A stretch of DNA of 54,240 nucleotides. Source: Syntrophobacteraceae bacterium. GTDB taxonomy: Bacteria; Desulfobacterota; Syntrophobacteria; Syntrophobacterales; Syntrophobacteraceae. Below, piece by piece: positions 36,933-47,767 of the stretch. The DNA is taken from the NCBI GenBank assembly GCA_003566995.1, contig PXBG01000138.1:1-54240 (forward strand), in the 5' to 3' direction. The notes under the pieces are model-generated. The model worked only from the letters and a program-made list of their open reading frames with translations, ran no database searches and was not told the DNA's origin. A program made the position numbers and the translations under genes. Each line of letters starts with the position of its first letter. Position 1 is the first letter of the stretch.

Positions 36933-38582
36933 ATGCGACTGGCCCTGGCACAAATCAATCCCGTCATTGGCGACTTTGCCGGCAATGCCCGAAAAATATG
37001 CGACTACATCGACAAGGCCCGCACTGCCAAAAGTGATCTGGTCATCTTTCCTGAAATGGCTCTTTTGGGATATCCGCCCCGTGATCTGTTGGACAGGAGG
37101 AGCTTTGTTGAAACCAGTAAAAAGTATTGGCCTCAGATTCAGGAGGCGAGTGAGGGGATCGGGGTCATCTGCGGGGTGGTGACCGACAACGAGGCAAATT
37201 CGGGGAAGCCCTACCGCAACTCCGCCTTGTTCTTTCACGATGGCTCCTTGCTGACCACGGCGCATAAAATGCTTCTTCCGTCTTATGATGTGTTTGACGA
37301 GGAGAGGTATTTTGAGCCCGCTTCCACTGCTTCGTGGATCGATTTCAAGGGGGAGCGCCTGGGGATCACCATCTGCGAAGACTTCTGGAATGTCCCCGAA
37401 TTCCTGCCCCGCACGCTCTACCACTGCGATCCTCTTTGCCAGTTGGAGGAAGCATCCATCGGAATCCTCATCAATATATCCGCATCACCTTACCACCTGG
37501 GAAAAGTCGAATGGGTCACTCGGCTGCTCCAGCGCCATGCCGCACGTTTCGGTTCACAAGTGGTTTACGTCAACCAGGTGGGCTGCAACGATGAGCTTCT
37601 CTTTCGCGGTCACAGCATGGTCTGCAGCGAAAAGGGGGAACTGGTGGCGTGCGGTGCAGACTTCAGGGAAGACTTGATCCTGTACGACACCCGCACGAAC
37701 GAAGGGGACAACCGTTGCGTGCCCCTGGACCAGGCGGAGGAGGTCCTGCAGGCCCTGGTCATGGGATTGAAAGACTACGCGGCCAAGTGTGGATTCCAAT
37801 CGGCGGTGATAGGGCTGAGCGGAGGTCTTGATTCAGCTCTGGTGGCCAGCGTGGCCCGGCTGGCTCTGGGATCGGAAAACCTGGTGGGTGTGGGCATGCC
37901 GGGGCCCTACAATGCGCCCGAAAGCCTTGAGGATTCAATTGAACTGGCTCGCCGTCTTGGAATACGTTTCCATGAGGTGCCCATCGAAAAGCTCTTCGCC
38001 ATGGCTTGCGACTCGCTGGCCCCTGTCTTTTCAGGGCTGCCCCATGACGCGACGGAAGAAAACATTCAGGCCCGTTTGAGGGGACTGATCCTCATGGCTC
38101 TGTCCAATAAGTTCGGCTCCCTCCTGCTGAGCACGGGCAACAAGTCAGAAATGGCAGTGGGGTACTGCACCCTGTATGGGGACATGAATGGCGGGTTGGC
38201 TGTTTTGGGGGATGTTCCCAAAACCCTGGCCTATCGAATGGCTGATAAAATCAACGAGCTTCATGGATGGATTCCCCAACGGACCATCAGCCGGCCGCCT
38301 TCGGCTGAATTGAGGCCGGATCAGACGGATCAGGACACACTTCCCCCTTATGAAATTCTGGATGGCATTTTGGCTGCTTACGTGGAGCAGAGGATGGCCG
38401 TTGAGGAAATCATCGCTCAGGGATGGGACCCCCAGACTGTCCGGTGGGTCCTCAATAGCGTCGACACCAGCGAATACAAGAGATGGCAGGCGCCGCCCAT
38501 TCTCAGGGTGACCACAAAGGCTTTTGGAACGGGTAGAAGAAACCCCATTGCTCACAGGTACCGTGAAGGCAGGATGATCTGA
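36933..38582 (+). CDS. nadE: Glutamine-dependent NAD(+) synthetase
   Basis: 549 residues, two domains. The N-terminal glutaminase is a nitrilase-like domain with E (IFPEMALLG), K (TAHKMLLPSYDVFDEERYF) and nucleophile C (TICEDFWN). It releases ammonia from glutamine. The C-terminal synthetase has the P-loop GLSGGLDSALVASVA and STGNKSEMAVGYCTLYGDM. It makes NAD from deamido-NAD, ATP and glutamine. AGGTG is ahead of ATG. It lies 62 bases after the NifA-like gene and 91 before glnB. The glutamine-consuming reaction links it logically to the nitrogen genes around it. Confidence 0.97.
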   Translation: MRLALAQINPVIGDFAGNARKICDYIDKARTAKSDLVIFPEMALLGYPPRDLLDRRSFVETSKKYWPQIQEASEGIGVICGVVTDNEANSGKPYRNSALFFHDGSLLTTAHKMLLPSYDVFDEERYFEPASTASWIDFKGERLGITICEDFWNVPEFLPRTLYHCDPLCQLEEASIGILINISASPYHLGKVEWVTRLLQRHAARFGSQVVYVNQVGCNDELLFRGHSMVCSEKGELVACGADFREDLILYDTRTNEGDNRCVPLDQAEEVLQALVMGLKDYAAKCGFQSAVIGLSGGLDSALVASVARLALGSENLVGVGMPGPYNAPESLEDSIELARRLGIRFHEVPIEKLFAMACDSLAPVFSGLPHDATEENIQARLRGLILMALSNKFGSLLLSTGNKSEMAVGYCTLYGDMNGGLAVLGDVPKTLAYRMADKINELHGWIPQRTISRPPSAELRPDQTDQDTLPPYEILDGILAAYVEQRMAVEEIIAQGWDPQTVRWVLNSVDTSEYKRWQAPPILRVTTKAFGTGRRNPIAHRYREGRMI

Positions 38583-38646
38583 GGCGCTCACGGAGACCGG
38601 ATGTGCCATCCCTCTGAAATGACTTCAGGGGTTGCTCTCAACATGA

Positions 38647-39012
<366 letters not shown>

Positions 39013-39146
39013 AAAGGGCATCGAGAGAAAAGGTCAGGGTTTGACATGGGTCTGTGGCCCGGAAGACCTGGACCCATTCACTCATGACAAATCCATCTCT
39101 TCAGGGGGCGCGATCAAACAGATATCTCTCCATTTGAAAGGATGCC

Positions 39147-41744
39147 ATGGCCCAGAAGCGATTTCATTTTCTGCCTCAAAAACTCAAGGAGGCCCGCCAG
39201 ACCTTTTTGCAGATGTGTCGCAATGATGTGCCCGGGCTTCTGGCAGCGAGGAGCTACGCACAGCACTTCAGGGAGATCATTTCCAGGTCTTTTGAGCATG
39301 AGAAGATTTCTCACGACGCATGGGCTCTCGTTGCCGTCGGTGGTTTTGGCAGGGAAGAGCTCAGCTTTGTCTCGGACGTGGACATACTTTTCCTGCATAA
39401 GGGCAGGCTTTCCGAGTCATTGCAGGAAGTTCTCAGAGACCTGATTTATGGGCTCTGGGACAGCGGTTTTGAAGTGGGGCATGTGACCGCAACCCCCTCT
39501 GCACTCAAGCGGCTCATGAGCGAGGACTTCTCTGCCCTCACCACCTACCTGGAAACAGAATACATTGCAGGAAACCGCCCTCTCTACGACGAATGGCGTC
39601 AGAACTTGAAGAACCAGTTCGGACGACAGAACCGAAACAAGTTCCTCAAAAATCTCAAACAGTACCGTCAGGGAAGGTTGCAGCAGTACGGCGAGAGCTC
39701 TTATCTCCTCGAGCCCCATGTGAAGGAGGGGGTTGGCGGCCTGAGGGACCTGCAGCTCGTGAGGTGGGCGGGGGTGGTCTTTTTGAAGGATTCAGACCTG
39801 GATAATCTCACAGAGCAGGGTTGGATAACCCCCCAGGAAAGATTGTGGGTGGACGGGGCCTATGACTTCCTGTGGCGTGTGCGTCTGCAACTGCACCAGA
39901 TGACGGGCCGCCGACAGGATCAATTGCTCTTTCCGGAGCAGGAGCACATCGCTTTGAGGTTCGGGTTCATGGACGGTCTTCAGGGCTCCGCCGTTGAGGC
40001 ATTCATGAGACTGTATTACCGTCACACGGCACGAATCCGCCGCACCACTTCTTTCTTCCTGGAACGACTTGAAGAGTCCCGGAAGAAATCCGGGAGAAGA
40101 TACTGGCGCAAGCGCGTTCTTCCGGGGCCCTTTCTTCTGGAAGGACATCATCTGCATTTTTTGGAACCCGAATGGGTGGCAAAAGATCCACGCATCCTCA
40201 TGAAGTTTTTCTGGCAGGCGGTTCAGTCGGACGCTCATTTTCACCACCAGGCCGGGCAGGTGATCCGGGAAAACCTCGGCACATTCACGGAGGAAGCCCG
40301 CAGGGATACTGAAGTGGTGCAGCAGTTTTTTGACATACTGCTGCACCAAGGGAAAGCTTTCACCGCTTTGAAGGTGATGTTGGAAACAGGTTTTTTAGAT
40401 GCTTTTCTGCCCGAGTTCTCTCAGGTCCGCTACCGCGTTCAGCACGATGTGTATCATCTCTATACCGTTGACGAACACCTCCTGCGAACTGTGTGGCAGA
40501 TGCACCGCATGGAAAACGAGCAAGATGAGACCCTTGTGGGACTCAAACTTTCAGAAATTTTTCAAAAGCTTCAAAATCGAAAGATCCTCTACCTTGCCGC
40601 GCTCCTGCACGACATCGGCAAGGGCCACGGGAAAGACCATTCGACACACGGGGCGTCCATGGTTCCTGCCATCGCGGAGAGGCTCGGGCTGTCAGACGAG
40701 GAAGGGGATTTGCTCCAGTTCCTCATCAGGACACACCTGCTGTTGGCAGAGACCGCTTTGAAGCGGGACCTCATGGATGAAAAGCCCATTTTGCGCTGTG
40801 CCGTATCGGTGGAAGAATCCGAGCGGCTCGATCTCCTTTACCTTCTGACCATTGCTGACTCGAGAGCTACGGGACCGGGGGCGTGGAATACCTGGAAGGC
40901 CTCCCTCCTGCGGGAACTCTGGATCAAGGTTCATCGCCTTCTGGAGCGCGGTGAATGGAAAGGTGAAGATTTCAAGAGAAGGTCCGAGGAGGTTTCGGAC
41001 CAGGTTTTGAGCCTGCTGGGAGATTCCGAAGACAGAAAGAAGGTGGCTTCATGGCTTGACCGGCTTTCCTTCCGCTACCTGCTCTCCCAGTCCCCCCAGG
41101 ACATGCTTCTTCACTATCGGATGGAAAAGGAACTCGACATGGCCCCCGTTTCCCTGCGTGCCCGGGAGGTGGAAGGGGACATGTGGCAAATCACGATCGC
41201 CACGAGGGACCGCCCTGGACTTTTTTCCCTGATCACCGGTGTTTTATGGGCCCGGGGCTTCAACATCTTTTCTGCGGACATTTTCACCAGGGAATCGGGA
41301 ATCGCTCTGGACATCATCCTCGTGGAAAAGATTCCTGATCCCCTGAGGGCGAAGGAATTGTGGGACAAGGTTCAGACAGAGTTCACAAAGGCCCTTCAGG
41401 ATGCAGGTCACCTGGAGACGATTCTTACCGGAAAAAGAAAACCTTCTTTGCTCAAAACGAGAGACGTCCCCCGCAAGGATGACCAGGTGATCGTCAATGA
41501 AGAAGCCTCTGATTTCTACACGGTCATTGAAGTCTACACATGGGATCGCCCGGGCATTCTCCATGCCATAACACGCACTCTGTTCCAGCTGGAACTCACC
41601 ATTCAGCTGGCCAAGATATCCACTCCAGGCGCACAGGTTGCCGATGTGTTTTATGTGACGGATTTGAGTGGAAACAAGCTCCTGGACACAGAGCTTCATG
41701 GCAGAATCCGAGAAAAGCTTCTGGAGTGCCTCGCGACATTTTGA
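39147..41744 (+). CDS. glnD: Bifunctional uridylyltransferase/uridylyl-removing enzyme
   Basis: 865 residues, full length. It senses glutamine and uridylylates or deuridylylates PII. The nucleotidyltransferase domain has GGFGREELSFVSDVD with the catalytic Asp pair. The HD domain has AALLHDIGKGHGKDHSTHG, giving uridylyl removal. Two ACT domains at the C-terminus (DRPGLFSLITGVLWARG and DRPGILHAITRTLF) are the glutamine-binding sensor. AAAGGA is ahead of ATG. It is 134 bases after glnB, its substrate gene, so the block forms a near-complete PII signalling unit. The downstream spacer to glnA carries a separate sigma-54 promoter. Confidence 0.97.
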   Translation: MAQKRFHFLPQKLKEARQTFLQMCRNDVPGLLAARSYAQHFREIISRSFEHEKISHDAWALVAVGGFGREELSFVSDVDILFLHKGRLSESLQEVLRDLIYGLWDSGFEVGHVTATPSALKRLMSEDFSALTTYLETEYIAGNRPLYDEWRQNLKNQFGRQNRNKFLKNLKQYRQGRLQQYGESSYLLEPHVKEGVGGLRDLQLVRWAGVVFLKDSDLDNLTEQGWITPQERLWVDGAYDFLWRVRLQLHQMTGRRQDQLLFPEQEHIALRFGFMDGLQGSAVEAFMRLYYRHTARIRRTTSFFLERLEESRKKSGRRYWRKRVLPGPFLLEGHHLHFLEPEWVAKDPRILMKFFWQAVQSDAHFHHQAGQVIRENLGTFTEEARRDTEVVQQFFDILLHQGKAFTALKVMLETGFLDAFLPEFSQVRYRVQHDVYHLYTVDEHLLRTVWQMHRMENEQDETLVGLKLSEIFQKLQNRKILYLAALLHDIGKGHGKDHSTHGASMVPAIAERLGLSDEEGDLLQFLIRTHLLLAETALKRDLMDEKPILRCAVSVEESERLDLLYLLTIADSRATGPGAWNTWKASLLRELWIKVHRLLERGEWKGEDFKRRSEEVSDQVLSLLGDSEDRKKVASWLDRLSFRYLLSQSPQDMLLHYRMEKELDMAPVSLRAREVEGDMWQITIATRDRPGLFSLITGVLWARGFNIFSADIFTRESGIALDIILVEKIPDPLRAKELWDKVQTEFTKALQDAGHLETILTGKRKPSLLKTRDVPRKDDQVIVNEEASDFYTVIEVYTWDRPGILHAITRTLFQLELTIQLAKISTPGAQVADVFYVTDLSGNKLLDTELHGRIREKLLECLATF

Positions 41745-42131
41745 GGATGGGACGCTCCAGCTGGCCACAATCTCACAGCCCGAAAAGGAAGTCGCTGAAA
41801 GTGACAAAATTGTACGCTCACATGAGGAGTCGATGGTTTTTTTCAAAGGTTCAATATTGCTTGCAAAAAAAGCCAAGACTTCTGCCGGGCTTCATCTTTT
41901 CCACAAAGGGACTTCTCTGTAGATACAATTTTGTGCACAAGGTTGGCTGCAGACAACAAATTTGTGCCTTTTCTTTTGTTCGGAGTGTTTGCCTGCGGGA
42001 CACTTAGCCGGTAATCGTCATTGAAGTCAGTGATTTATATGTCTTGGCAAGACAATTGCTCTAATCCGTTCAAAACCTTTTGATGGGGTTTTGTTCAAAC
42101 ATGAAAACACTGAACTGATAGGAGGAATCAT
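41745..42131 (+). promoter_or_regulatory. glnA control region with repeated ACAATTTTGT-type motifs
   Basis: Motifs in the spacer: ACAAAATTGT (41804-41813), ACAATTTTGT (41925-41934) overlapping the perfect palindrome TTGTGCACAA (41931-41940), and the palindrome ACAAATTTGT (41956-41965). They lie 80-240 bases upstream of the sigma-54 promoter, the usual place for activator binding. No classical TGT-N10-ACA NifA site or exact NtrC site was recognised. No gene was seen in the 387 bases. Confidence 0.5.
42045..42060 (+). promoter_or_regulatory. Sigma-54 (-24/-12) promoter of glnA
   Basis: TGGCAAG-ACAA-TTGCT matches the consensus TGGCACG-N4-TTGCW at all but one position and keeps the invariant GG and GC with the right 10-base spacing. 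The predicted start of transcription would be about 12 bases downstream, leaving a ~60-base leader before the glnA ATG at 42132. Confidence 0.85.
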
Positions 42132-43544
42132 ATGACCCCGAAAGACGTACTGGCATTCGCTCAGGAAAAGGGCGCCAAAATGGTGGATTTCAAATTCATG
42201 GATTTCCTGGGGACCTGGCAACATTTCACGGTTCCCATTGGGGAGTTCGGAGAATCTGATTTTGAGAACGGATATGGATTCGACGGCTCCTCCATTCGAG
42301 GCTGGCAGCCCATCAATGCGAGCGACATGGTGGTCATCCCCGACCCTGACACGGCGCAAATGGACCCATTCATGTCTGTTCCCACTCTGACCCTCATCTG
42401 CAACGTGGTGGATCCTCTCACCCAGGAGAGATACTCAAGGGATCCCCGCTACATTGCTCAGAAGGCAGAAGAATACCTCAAGTTCACGGGAATTGGCGAC
42501 GCAGCGTGGTTCGGCCCCGAGGCAGAATTCTTCATTTTCGATGACATTCGTTATGACCTGGCTTCCCATTACGGTTTTTTCTACATAGATTCGGTGGAAG
42601 GCACCTGGAACACGGGGCGCATGGAAAACCCCAACCTTGGCTACAAGCCGAGGCACAAAGAAGGGTATTTTCCCGTGCCCCCTGTGGACACACAACAAGA
42701 CCTGCGCACAGAGATGGTTCTGGCCATGCAGGAGGTGGGGCTCACCGTGGAGTGCCAGCACCACGAAGTGGCCACGGCTGGACAGGCGGAAATTGACATG
42801 AAGGCCTCGCCCCTGGTGAGCATGGCCGACCAGTTGCAGTGGTACAAGTATGTGGTCAAGAATGTGGCCCGCCGCAATGGGAAAACGGTCACTTTCATGC
42901 CCAAGCCGCTATTTGGGGATAACGGGTCGGGCATGCACATTCATATGAGCATCTGGAAGGAAGGGCAACCGCTTTTTGCCGGAGGAAAGTACGCCGGGCT
43001 CAGTGAAATGGCCCTTTTCGCTGCGGGCGGAATCCTCAAGCACGCAGCGGCCATTTGCGCCATCACCAACCCCACAACCAACTCGTACAAACGCCTGGTG
43101 CCCGGTTATGAAGCTCCTGTGAACCTGGCCTATTCCAGCCGCAATCGCAGCGCTTCACTGCGCATTCCCATGTACTCGGCATCGCCCAAGCTGAAACGCA
43201 TTGAGGTGAGGTTTCCCGATCCTTCATGCAACGGCTACCTGGCTTTCAGTGCATTGCTCATGGCCGCGTTGGATGGCATCGAAAATCGAATTGACCCTGG
43301 TGATCCTCTTGATCGGGACATCTACTCCATGACCCCTGAGGAACTCTCCAATGTGCCCTCGACCCCTGGTTCTCTCGATGAGGCTCTTAACGCACTGGAA
43401 AAGGATCATGAGTTTCTCCTCAAAGGGGATGTTTTTACGGAAGACGTCATTTCCAAGTGGATCGAATACAAAAGAGAAAATGAAGTGGATCCCCTTCGCA
43501 TGCGTCCTCACCCTCTCGAGTTCAAACTCTACTATGACATTTAA
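42132..43544 (+). CDS. glnA: Glutamine synthetase type I
   Basis: 470 residues, GS I of the beta class. Catalyses ATP-dependent synthesis of glutamine from glutamate and ammonia. Signature segments: [32 protein letters not shown], and the ATP/metal region [19 protein letters not shown]. The region corresponding to the adenylylation Tyr (NLYDLP in E. coli) reads [10 protein letters not shown], so the Tyr is kept and control by GlnE is possible; glnE is not in this window. AGGAGG is ahead of ATG. The gene has its own sigma-54 promoter and a strong 3' hairpin. Confidence 0.98.
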   Translation: MTPKDVLAFAQEKGAKMVDFKFMDFLGTWQHFTVPIGEFGESDFENGYGFDGSSIRGWQPINASDMVVIPDPDTAQMDPFMSVPTLTLICNVVDPLTQERYSRDPRYIAQKAEEYLKFTGIGDAAWFGPEAEFFIFDDIRYDLASHYGFFYIDSVEGTWNTGRMENPNLGYKPRHKEGYFPVPPVDTQQDLRTEMVLAMQEVGLTVECQHHEVATAGQAEIDMKASPLVSMADQLQWYKYVVKNVARRNGKTVTFMPKPLFGDNGSGMHIHMSIWKEGQPLFAGGKYAGLSEMALFAAGGILKHAAAICAITNPTTNSYKRLVPGYEAPVNLAYSSRNRSASLRIPMYSASPKLKRIEVRFPDPSCNGYLAFSALLMAALDGIENRIDPGDPLDRDIYSMTPEELSNVPSTPGSLDEALNALEKDHEFLLKGDVFTEDVISKWIEYKRENEVDPLRMRPHPLEFKLYYDI

Positions 43545-43980
43545 AAATTCATTCATGACCTGAGCCCTGCCTTTTCCTGCTGAGCCGGAACCTTTGTCCG
43601 AAGGTTCCGGCTCAGTCTGACGATCACACTCCTTACCCGCGATTTTTTCCCCTCAATGGGCATGGCATGCTTGTGTTTTCAGGGTGCCTGGCAAAATAAC
43701 GCTTTGGAATCCCACCTCCAGAAAATATAATGACCCTCCTGTGAATGCATCAAACCCCTTGTGAAAGGTCCTTCGTGCAGTTGTTCCCAATGCATTCGCT
43801 TGAAGAGCAAAACCTTTCATGTTCGCTTTGAACCGGGAGCGGAGTGAGTGAGAAAGGCCGCACTGTGTTTGCAAAAAAGCCGATGAGTCATCTATTTCGC
43901 GCCCATGCTCCGCAGGAAAAACGATTCCATCCCGCATTTGAAATGCGCGGGCCGCGGCAGGAGGGGCAACGGGAATTGCC
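43545..43980. other. Spacer after glnA
   Basis: About 435 bases. The strong hairpin at 43581-43614 lies near its left end. The remainder, up to the cupin gene, has no supported gene, RNA or repeat. Confidence 0.45.
43581..43614 (+). terminator. Strong hairpin after glnA
   Basis: Perfect 14-bp stem TGAGCCGGAACCTT / AAGGTTCCGGCTCA with a 6-base loop, 37 bases after the glnA stop. No T-run follows, so it may stabilise the transcript end or terminate with help of Rho. Confidence 0.75.
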
Positions 43981-44307
43981 ATGAATTTGTCCAATGTTTT
44001 TGAAAACCTTCCTCAGGATTTGAAAGAGGAGTTCTTTGAGGATCTGCTCCGGATGCCGCGGTTGCGAATCGAAAGGATCGTTTCCCGTGGACACGGAACT
44101 CCGAAGGGATTTTGGTACGATCAGAAGCAACATGAATGGGTCATGGTTCTGAAAGGAAGGGCGGGACTGAACATGGAAGGGTGTGGGAACGTTCTGGTCC
44201 TCAATCCCGGGGATTGGGTCAATATTCCCGCCCGCTGTCGACACAGAGTGGAATGGACCGAACCGGATGAAGAAACCATCTGGCTGGCCATCCATTATTC
44301 AGAATAG
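43981..44307 (+). CDS. Small cupin-domain protein
   Basis: 108 residues forming a single cupin barrel. The metal-binding-like motif 1 is around HEWVMVLKGRAGLNMEG (His, Glu-Trp in place of the usual H-H-E). Motif 2 is LNPGDWVNIPARCRHRVEWTEP with the second His. Similar small cupins are found widely, often with no known function; they can bind a metal and a small ligand. It starts the short series cupin, HMA2-like gene and pckA, but gaps of 50 and 225 bases do not prove an operon. Confidence 0.85.
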   Translation: MNLSNVFENLPQDLKEEFFEDLLRMPRLRIERIVSRGHGTPKGFWYDQKQHEWVMVLKGRAGLNMEGCGNVLVLNPGDWVNIPARCRHRVEWTEPDEETIWLAIHYSE

Positions 44308-44357
44308 CATTTCCGGTCTTTGAGGGCGGGACCAGTTTTTTCAGAGGTTTTCAACCC

Positions 44358-44681
44358 ATGAAAAATTCAAAAGAGCTGATGGTTCACAATCTGATGCGCC
44401 TTCTTCCCCATGCGGACATCCAACACCACATTCCGGGGCGCATTAGACTCAAAGTTCGTCCATCAGGTTTCCGCATTGCCATGAGTATGGATTCGGCCAG
44501 TTTTGCTCGCGCAGTGCCTGGCATTCAGCGAGTGAAAACAAACGCAGTGGCCAGGTCGGTGGTCATTGAATACGATGAGCAAATCATTTCGCCGGATCTT
44601 TGGGATAGGTTGAAGGGTTTGGGGGAGGATCCTTCAAAGGCCCGGGAAATAGAAGAAAGCCTTCTGGCCTTGTGGGATTGA
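44358..44681 (+). CDS. HMA2-domain protein
   Basis: 107 residues. The IPGRIRLKVRP segment followed by a VPGIQRVKTNAVARSVVIEYD core matches the HMA2 family, a ferredoxin-like fold related to heavy-metal-associated domains of ATPases. It has no cysteine at all, so the classic CxxC metal site is absent; binding of a metal or haem by other ligands is possible but unproven. AGAGG precedes the ATG. The gene lies 50 bases after the cupin. Confidence 0.75.
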   Translation: MKNSKELMVHNLMRLLPHADIQHHIPGRIRLKVRPSGFRIAMSMDSASFARAVPGIQRVKTNAVARSVVIEYDEQIISPDLWDRLKGLGEDPSKAREIEESLLALWD

Positions 44682-44906
44682 ATGAAAAGCTGTTTGCGTG
44701 ATTTTCACCGGGAGCATGCTGTGCAGGGCAGAAGCATCGTTCAATGGAAAGAATGGATTTGACCGGAGGGCGCCATGGAGTATGGTTCCAGGAAGCTCAA
44801 GGCATGTTCATTGGGTTTTCGGCATCCACATGGGAGAGATTCGCGGGCGGGAACCAGATCCCATTGAAAAATATTGTGACACAATCCTTTTCACTGGAGA
44901 CATTCA

Positions 44907-46511
44907 ATGAACGCAGCCATGACACCCCGCAGTCATTACGGAATTGACAATCACGGCATTCTGAATGCCGGAGCGATTTATTGGAACCTCCCCACGCCCT
45001 TTCTCTATGAGCAGGCGATTCGCCGGCGGGAGGGGCGTCTTTCCCATCTGGGGCCTTTGGTCGTTCGAACGGGACAACACACGGGGCGGGCACCAAAAGA
45101 CAAATTCATCGTTTTGGATGAAGAAACAAAAAGCCAGGTTTGGTGGGGAGAGATCAACCAGGAAATGGAACCCGCAAGGTTTCAGGTTCTCAAGCAGCGA
45201 TTGCTGGCCTACTGGCAAACCAAGGACCTCTTTGTGCAGGATTGTCTCGCAGGAGCCGACCCCCGGTATGCCATGCCCATCAGAGTGATCACCGAAACAG
45301 CCTGGCACAGCCTGTTTGCCAGAAACCTCTTCATTCAGGCAGATCACGAACAGTTGATGAAGCATGTGCCCCAATTCACCCTGTTTCATGCTCCCAATTT
45401 TCACGCCATACCCGACATGGACGGCACTCGTTCCGAGGCTTTTGTGGTGATCAATTTCAAGGAAAGACTGATCCTCATCGGGGGCACCCATTATGGCGGG
45501 GAAATGAAAAAATCCATTTTCACCGTTCTCAATTATCTCCTTCCCCAGCGGGAGGTCCTCACCATGCACTGCTCGGCCAACAAGGGCAAAGATGAGGATG
45601 TGGCCATTTTTTTCGGCCTCTCGGGAACGGGCAAGACAACTCTGTCCACCGATCGGGCCCGAACCCTCATTGGTGACGACGAGCACGGCTGGAGCAGAGA
45701 GGGGATTTTTAATCTGGAAGGGGGATGCTATGCAAAGGTGATCCGCCTGTCTTCAGAGGCAGAACCGGAAATTTATGAGACAACCCGGCGCTTTGGGACG
45801 ATCCTTGAGAATGTGGGCTTCAATTCCGTAACGGGAAAGGTGGACCTCAACGAGGACCTGCTGACGGAGAACACGCGTGCCGCATATCCCATGAGTCATA
45901 TTCCGTCGGCCATGAGACGTGGAATGGGAGGCCATCCCCGCAATATCATCATGCTCACCGCGGATGCTTTCGGAGTCATGCCGCCCGTTGCAAAGCTGAC
46001 CCCTGCTCAGGCTGTCTATTATTTCCTCTCGGGATACACCGCCAAGGTTGCTGGAACGGAAACGGGTGTGACAGAACCTCAAGCCACTTTCAGCGCTTGT
46101 TTTGGAGCACCCTTCATGGTGCTTTCCCCTTCCTTCTATTCCAGTTTGCTTGGGGAGAGAATCGCCGCTCATGATGTGAAGGTGTGGATGGTGAACACGG
46201 GTTGGAGCGGTGGTCCCCATGGCGTGGGAAAAAGAATCAGCATCTCACACACCCGAGCCATCCTCAGGGCCGCACTGGAGGGATCCCTGGCAGAGGTTTC
46301 CACACGGGAGGATCCCAATTTCCAGCTGCAGGTTCCTGAAGAGTGCCCAGGGGTTCCCCCCGAGATACTGGATCCGAGGAGCACTTGGCAAGACAGGGGT
46401 GCGTATGATGAGCAGGCAAGAAAGGTCGCCGAGATGTTTGTGAATAATTTCAAACAATTTGAAGAGAGGACATCCCCTGAAATCAGGGATGCAGGTCCCC
46501 GGTTGAATTGA
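44907..46511 (+). CDS. pckA: Phosphoenolpyruvate carboxykinase (ATP)
   Basis: 534 residues, typical of the ATP-dependent enzyme. Converts oxaloacetate and ATP to phosphoenolpyruvate, CO2 and ADP, the entry to gluconeogenesis. The kinase-1a P-loop is FFGLSGTGKTTLSTD (237-245). The oxaloacetate-binding and Mn site include HCSANKGKDEDV and TLIGDDEHGWS. The N-terminal RTGQHTGRAPKDKF is the conserved substrate-binding Arg segment. GGAGA precedes the ATG. In an anaerobe it may also run in the carboxylating direction. The gene is closed by no clear terminator. Confidence 0.98.
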   Translation: MNAAMTPRSHYGIDNHGILNAGAIYWNLPTPFLYEQAIRRREGRLSHLGPLVVRTGQHTGRAPKDKFIVLDEETKSQVWWGEINQEMEPARFQVLKQRLLAYWQTKDLFVQDCLAGADPRYAMPIRVITETAWHSLFARNLFIQADHEQLMKHVPQFTLFHAPNFHAIPDMDGTRSEAFVVINFKERLILIGGTHYGGEMKKSIFTVLNYLLPQREVLTMHCSANKGKDEDVAIFFGLSGTGKTTLSTDRARTLIGDDEHGWSREGIFNLEGGCYAKVIRLSSEAEPEIYETTRRFGTILENVGFNSVTGKVDLNEDLLTENTRAAYPMSHIPSAMRRGMGGHPRNIIMLTADAFGVMPPVAKLTPAQAVYYFLSGYTAKVAGTETGVTEPQATFSACFGAPFMVLSPSFYSSLLGERIAAHDVKVWMVNTGWSGGPHGVGKRISISHTRAILRAALEGSLAEVSTREDPNFQLQVPEECPGVPPEILDPRSTWQDRGAYDEQARKVAEMFVNNFKQFEERTSPEIRDAGPRLN

Positions 46512-46771
46512 TCACTTTTTGCCAGTCCGTCACTGCCATGGATATCAACGGAAACACGGTGCTGGAAAGAACTTCGGGAAAATTCAACCGGATGAGAGCA
46601 GCATGGGAACCTGTGTGTTCGGGTGTTGTGAATTGCCATGAGATGCCCTGCTTTCATGACAAAAAGCTGCAGTCCCATGAGCCGGCAAAAATTCAGAGTG
46701 ACCCTCGGTGAAATTTTGGAGCTTGAATGAGCCCCGTGATTCCGGGCTTCCGCTTTTTTTGTCCCGTCAGT

Positions 46772-47647
46772 TCAACGGCTGAGCCAGAGGACGCTTTTGC
46801 TTGTATGTTCAAACACCTTGAGGCTCCTCGAGCCAATGAACCATTTTTTGAAAAGACCCTTCTGAGGGGTTCCTCCCCGGCCCATGGCGATGACGGCATA
46901 GGCGTTGCGCTTCCCTTCTGAAAGGATGGCCTCGGGAACGTTGGAGGCTTTGATGATCTGTGAGGTGATTCTCGCTTCTTCGATGCCATTGATCAGCAGC
47001 GCCTGTTTCCCTTTCTCCAGGGTACCCTCCATGTCTTTCTGGCTGCCGTCGTCCACGGAGAACAGCTTGACTTCATGCTGCTTCTCCTCCTTGAGCATGA
47101 AGCCCACGTGATCCGCAATGCGCATGCTTGGTTCCGATGGATCCATGCAAAGTAAAACGTGGCGGCGTCCTTCCTCCGGCTGGCGGCAAATCCAAACAGG
47201 AAAATCAATTGTTTGATCCAGCATTTGACGGCTCACGCTCGTGTCGAGTGCCTGCTCGAAAAGGGCATAGCCCCGTCTTCCGAGAACAACCGCATCATAA
47301 ATCCCTCTCTTGCCCTCCTGCACCAAATCTTTCACCGTTCCCAGTCTTTTGCCTCGGTATTTGGTGGTCACCTTCCCTTTGTGAAACCCTCTGGAAAGAA
47401 GAACGTCGATGCCGGCGTCAATGGATTCATGCCCTGTCCTCGAATACTGCGCTGCTATTTCCCGGTCCACTGTTTGAAAACGCAGCGGTTGAGCCGGGGC
47501 TTTAAAGTCTTTGGAAGCCGATAGTGGGGCAATGTAGCAGAGGGTGACCTCCAGGGATTCCTTTTGGCTGAAAAAGGAGCAGAGAAAGCGCACACCATGC
47601 AAAGAACTCATGTCGTCGCCTACTGCCACGAGCAAACTTTTGTCCAT
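46772..47647 (-). CDS. Tandem universal stress protein
   Basis: 291 residues with two UspA domains. Domain 1 (1-145) starts LLVAVGDDMSSLHG; domain 2 (~150-291) starts HVLLCMDPSEPSMRIADHVG and ends with the ATP-loop-like VIAMGRGGTPQKGLFKKWFIGSRS. The ATP-binding signature GxxGxxG is partly kept (GRGGTP...GS). Such proteins support survival in growth arrest or stress by binding ATP or other nucleotides. AAGGAAG precedes the ATG. It lies downstream of rdgB on the same strand with a ~120-base gap. Confidence 0.9.
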   Translation of the reverse strand: MDKSLLVAVGDDMSSLHGVRFLCSFFSQKESLEVTLCYIAPLSASKDFKAPAQPLRFQTVDREIAAQYSRTGHESIDAGIDVLLSRGFHKGKVTTKYRGKRLGTVKDLVQEGKRGIYDAVVLGRRGYALFEQALDTSVSRQMLDQTIDFPVWICRQPEEGRRHVLLCMDPSEPSMRIADHVGFMLKEEKQHEVKLFSVDDGSQKDMEGTLEKGKQALLINGIEEARITSQIIKASNVPEAILSEGKRNAYAVIAMGRGGTPQKGLFKKWFIGSRSLKVFEHTSKSVLWLSR

Positions 47648-47767
47648 GGGACTTCCTTTCGTACTCTTTCTTTCTTTTTAAACCGGTCAAAATGCTGTTT
47701 CTGAATGAGGTTGAAGCCCATTTTTTCCGCAAACGGGTGAAGGGTTCCCAGGGAAGGAAACCTTTTG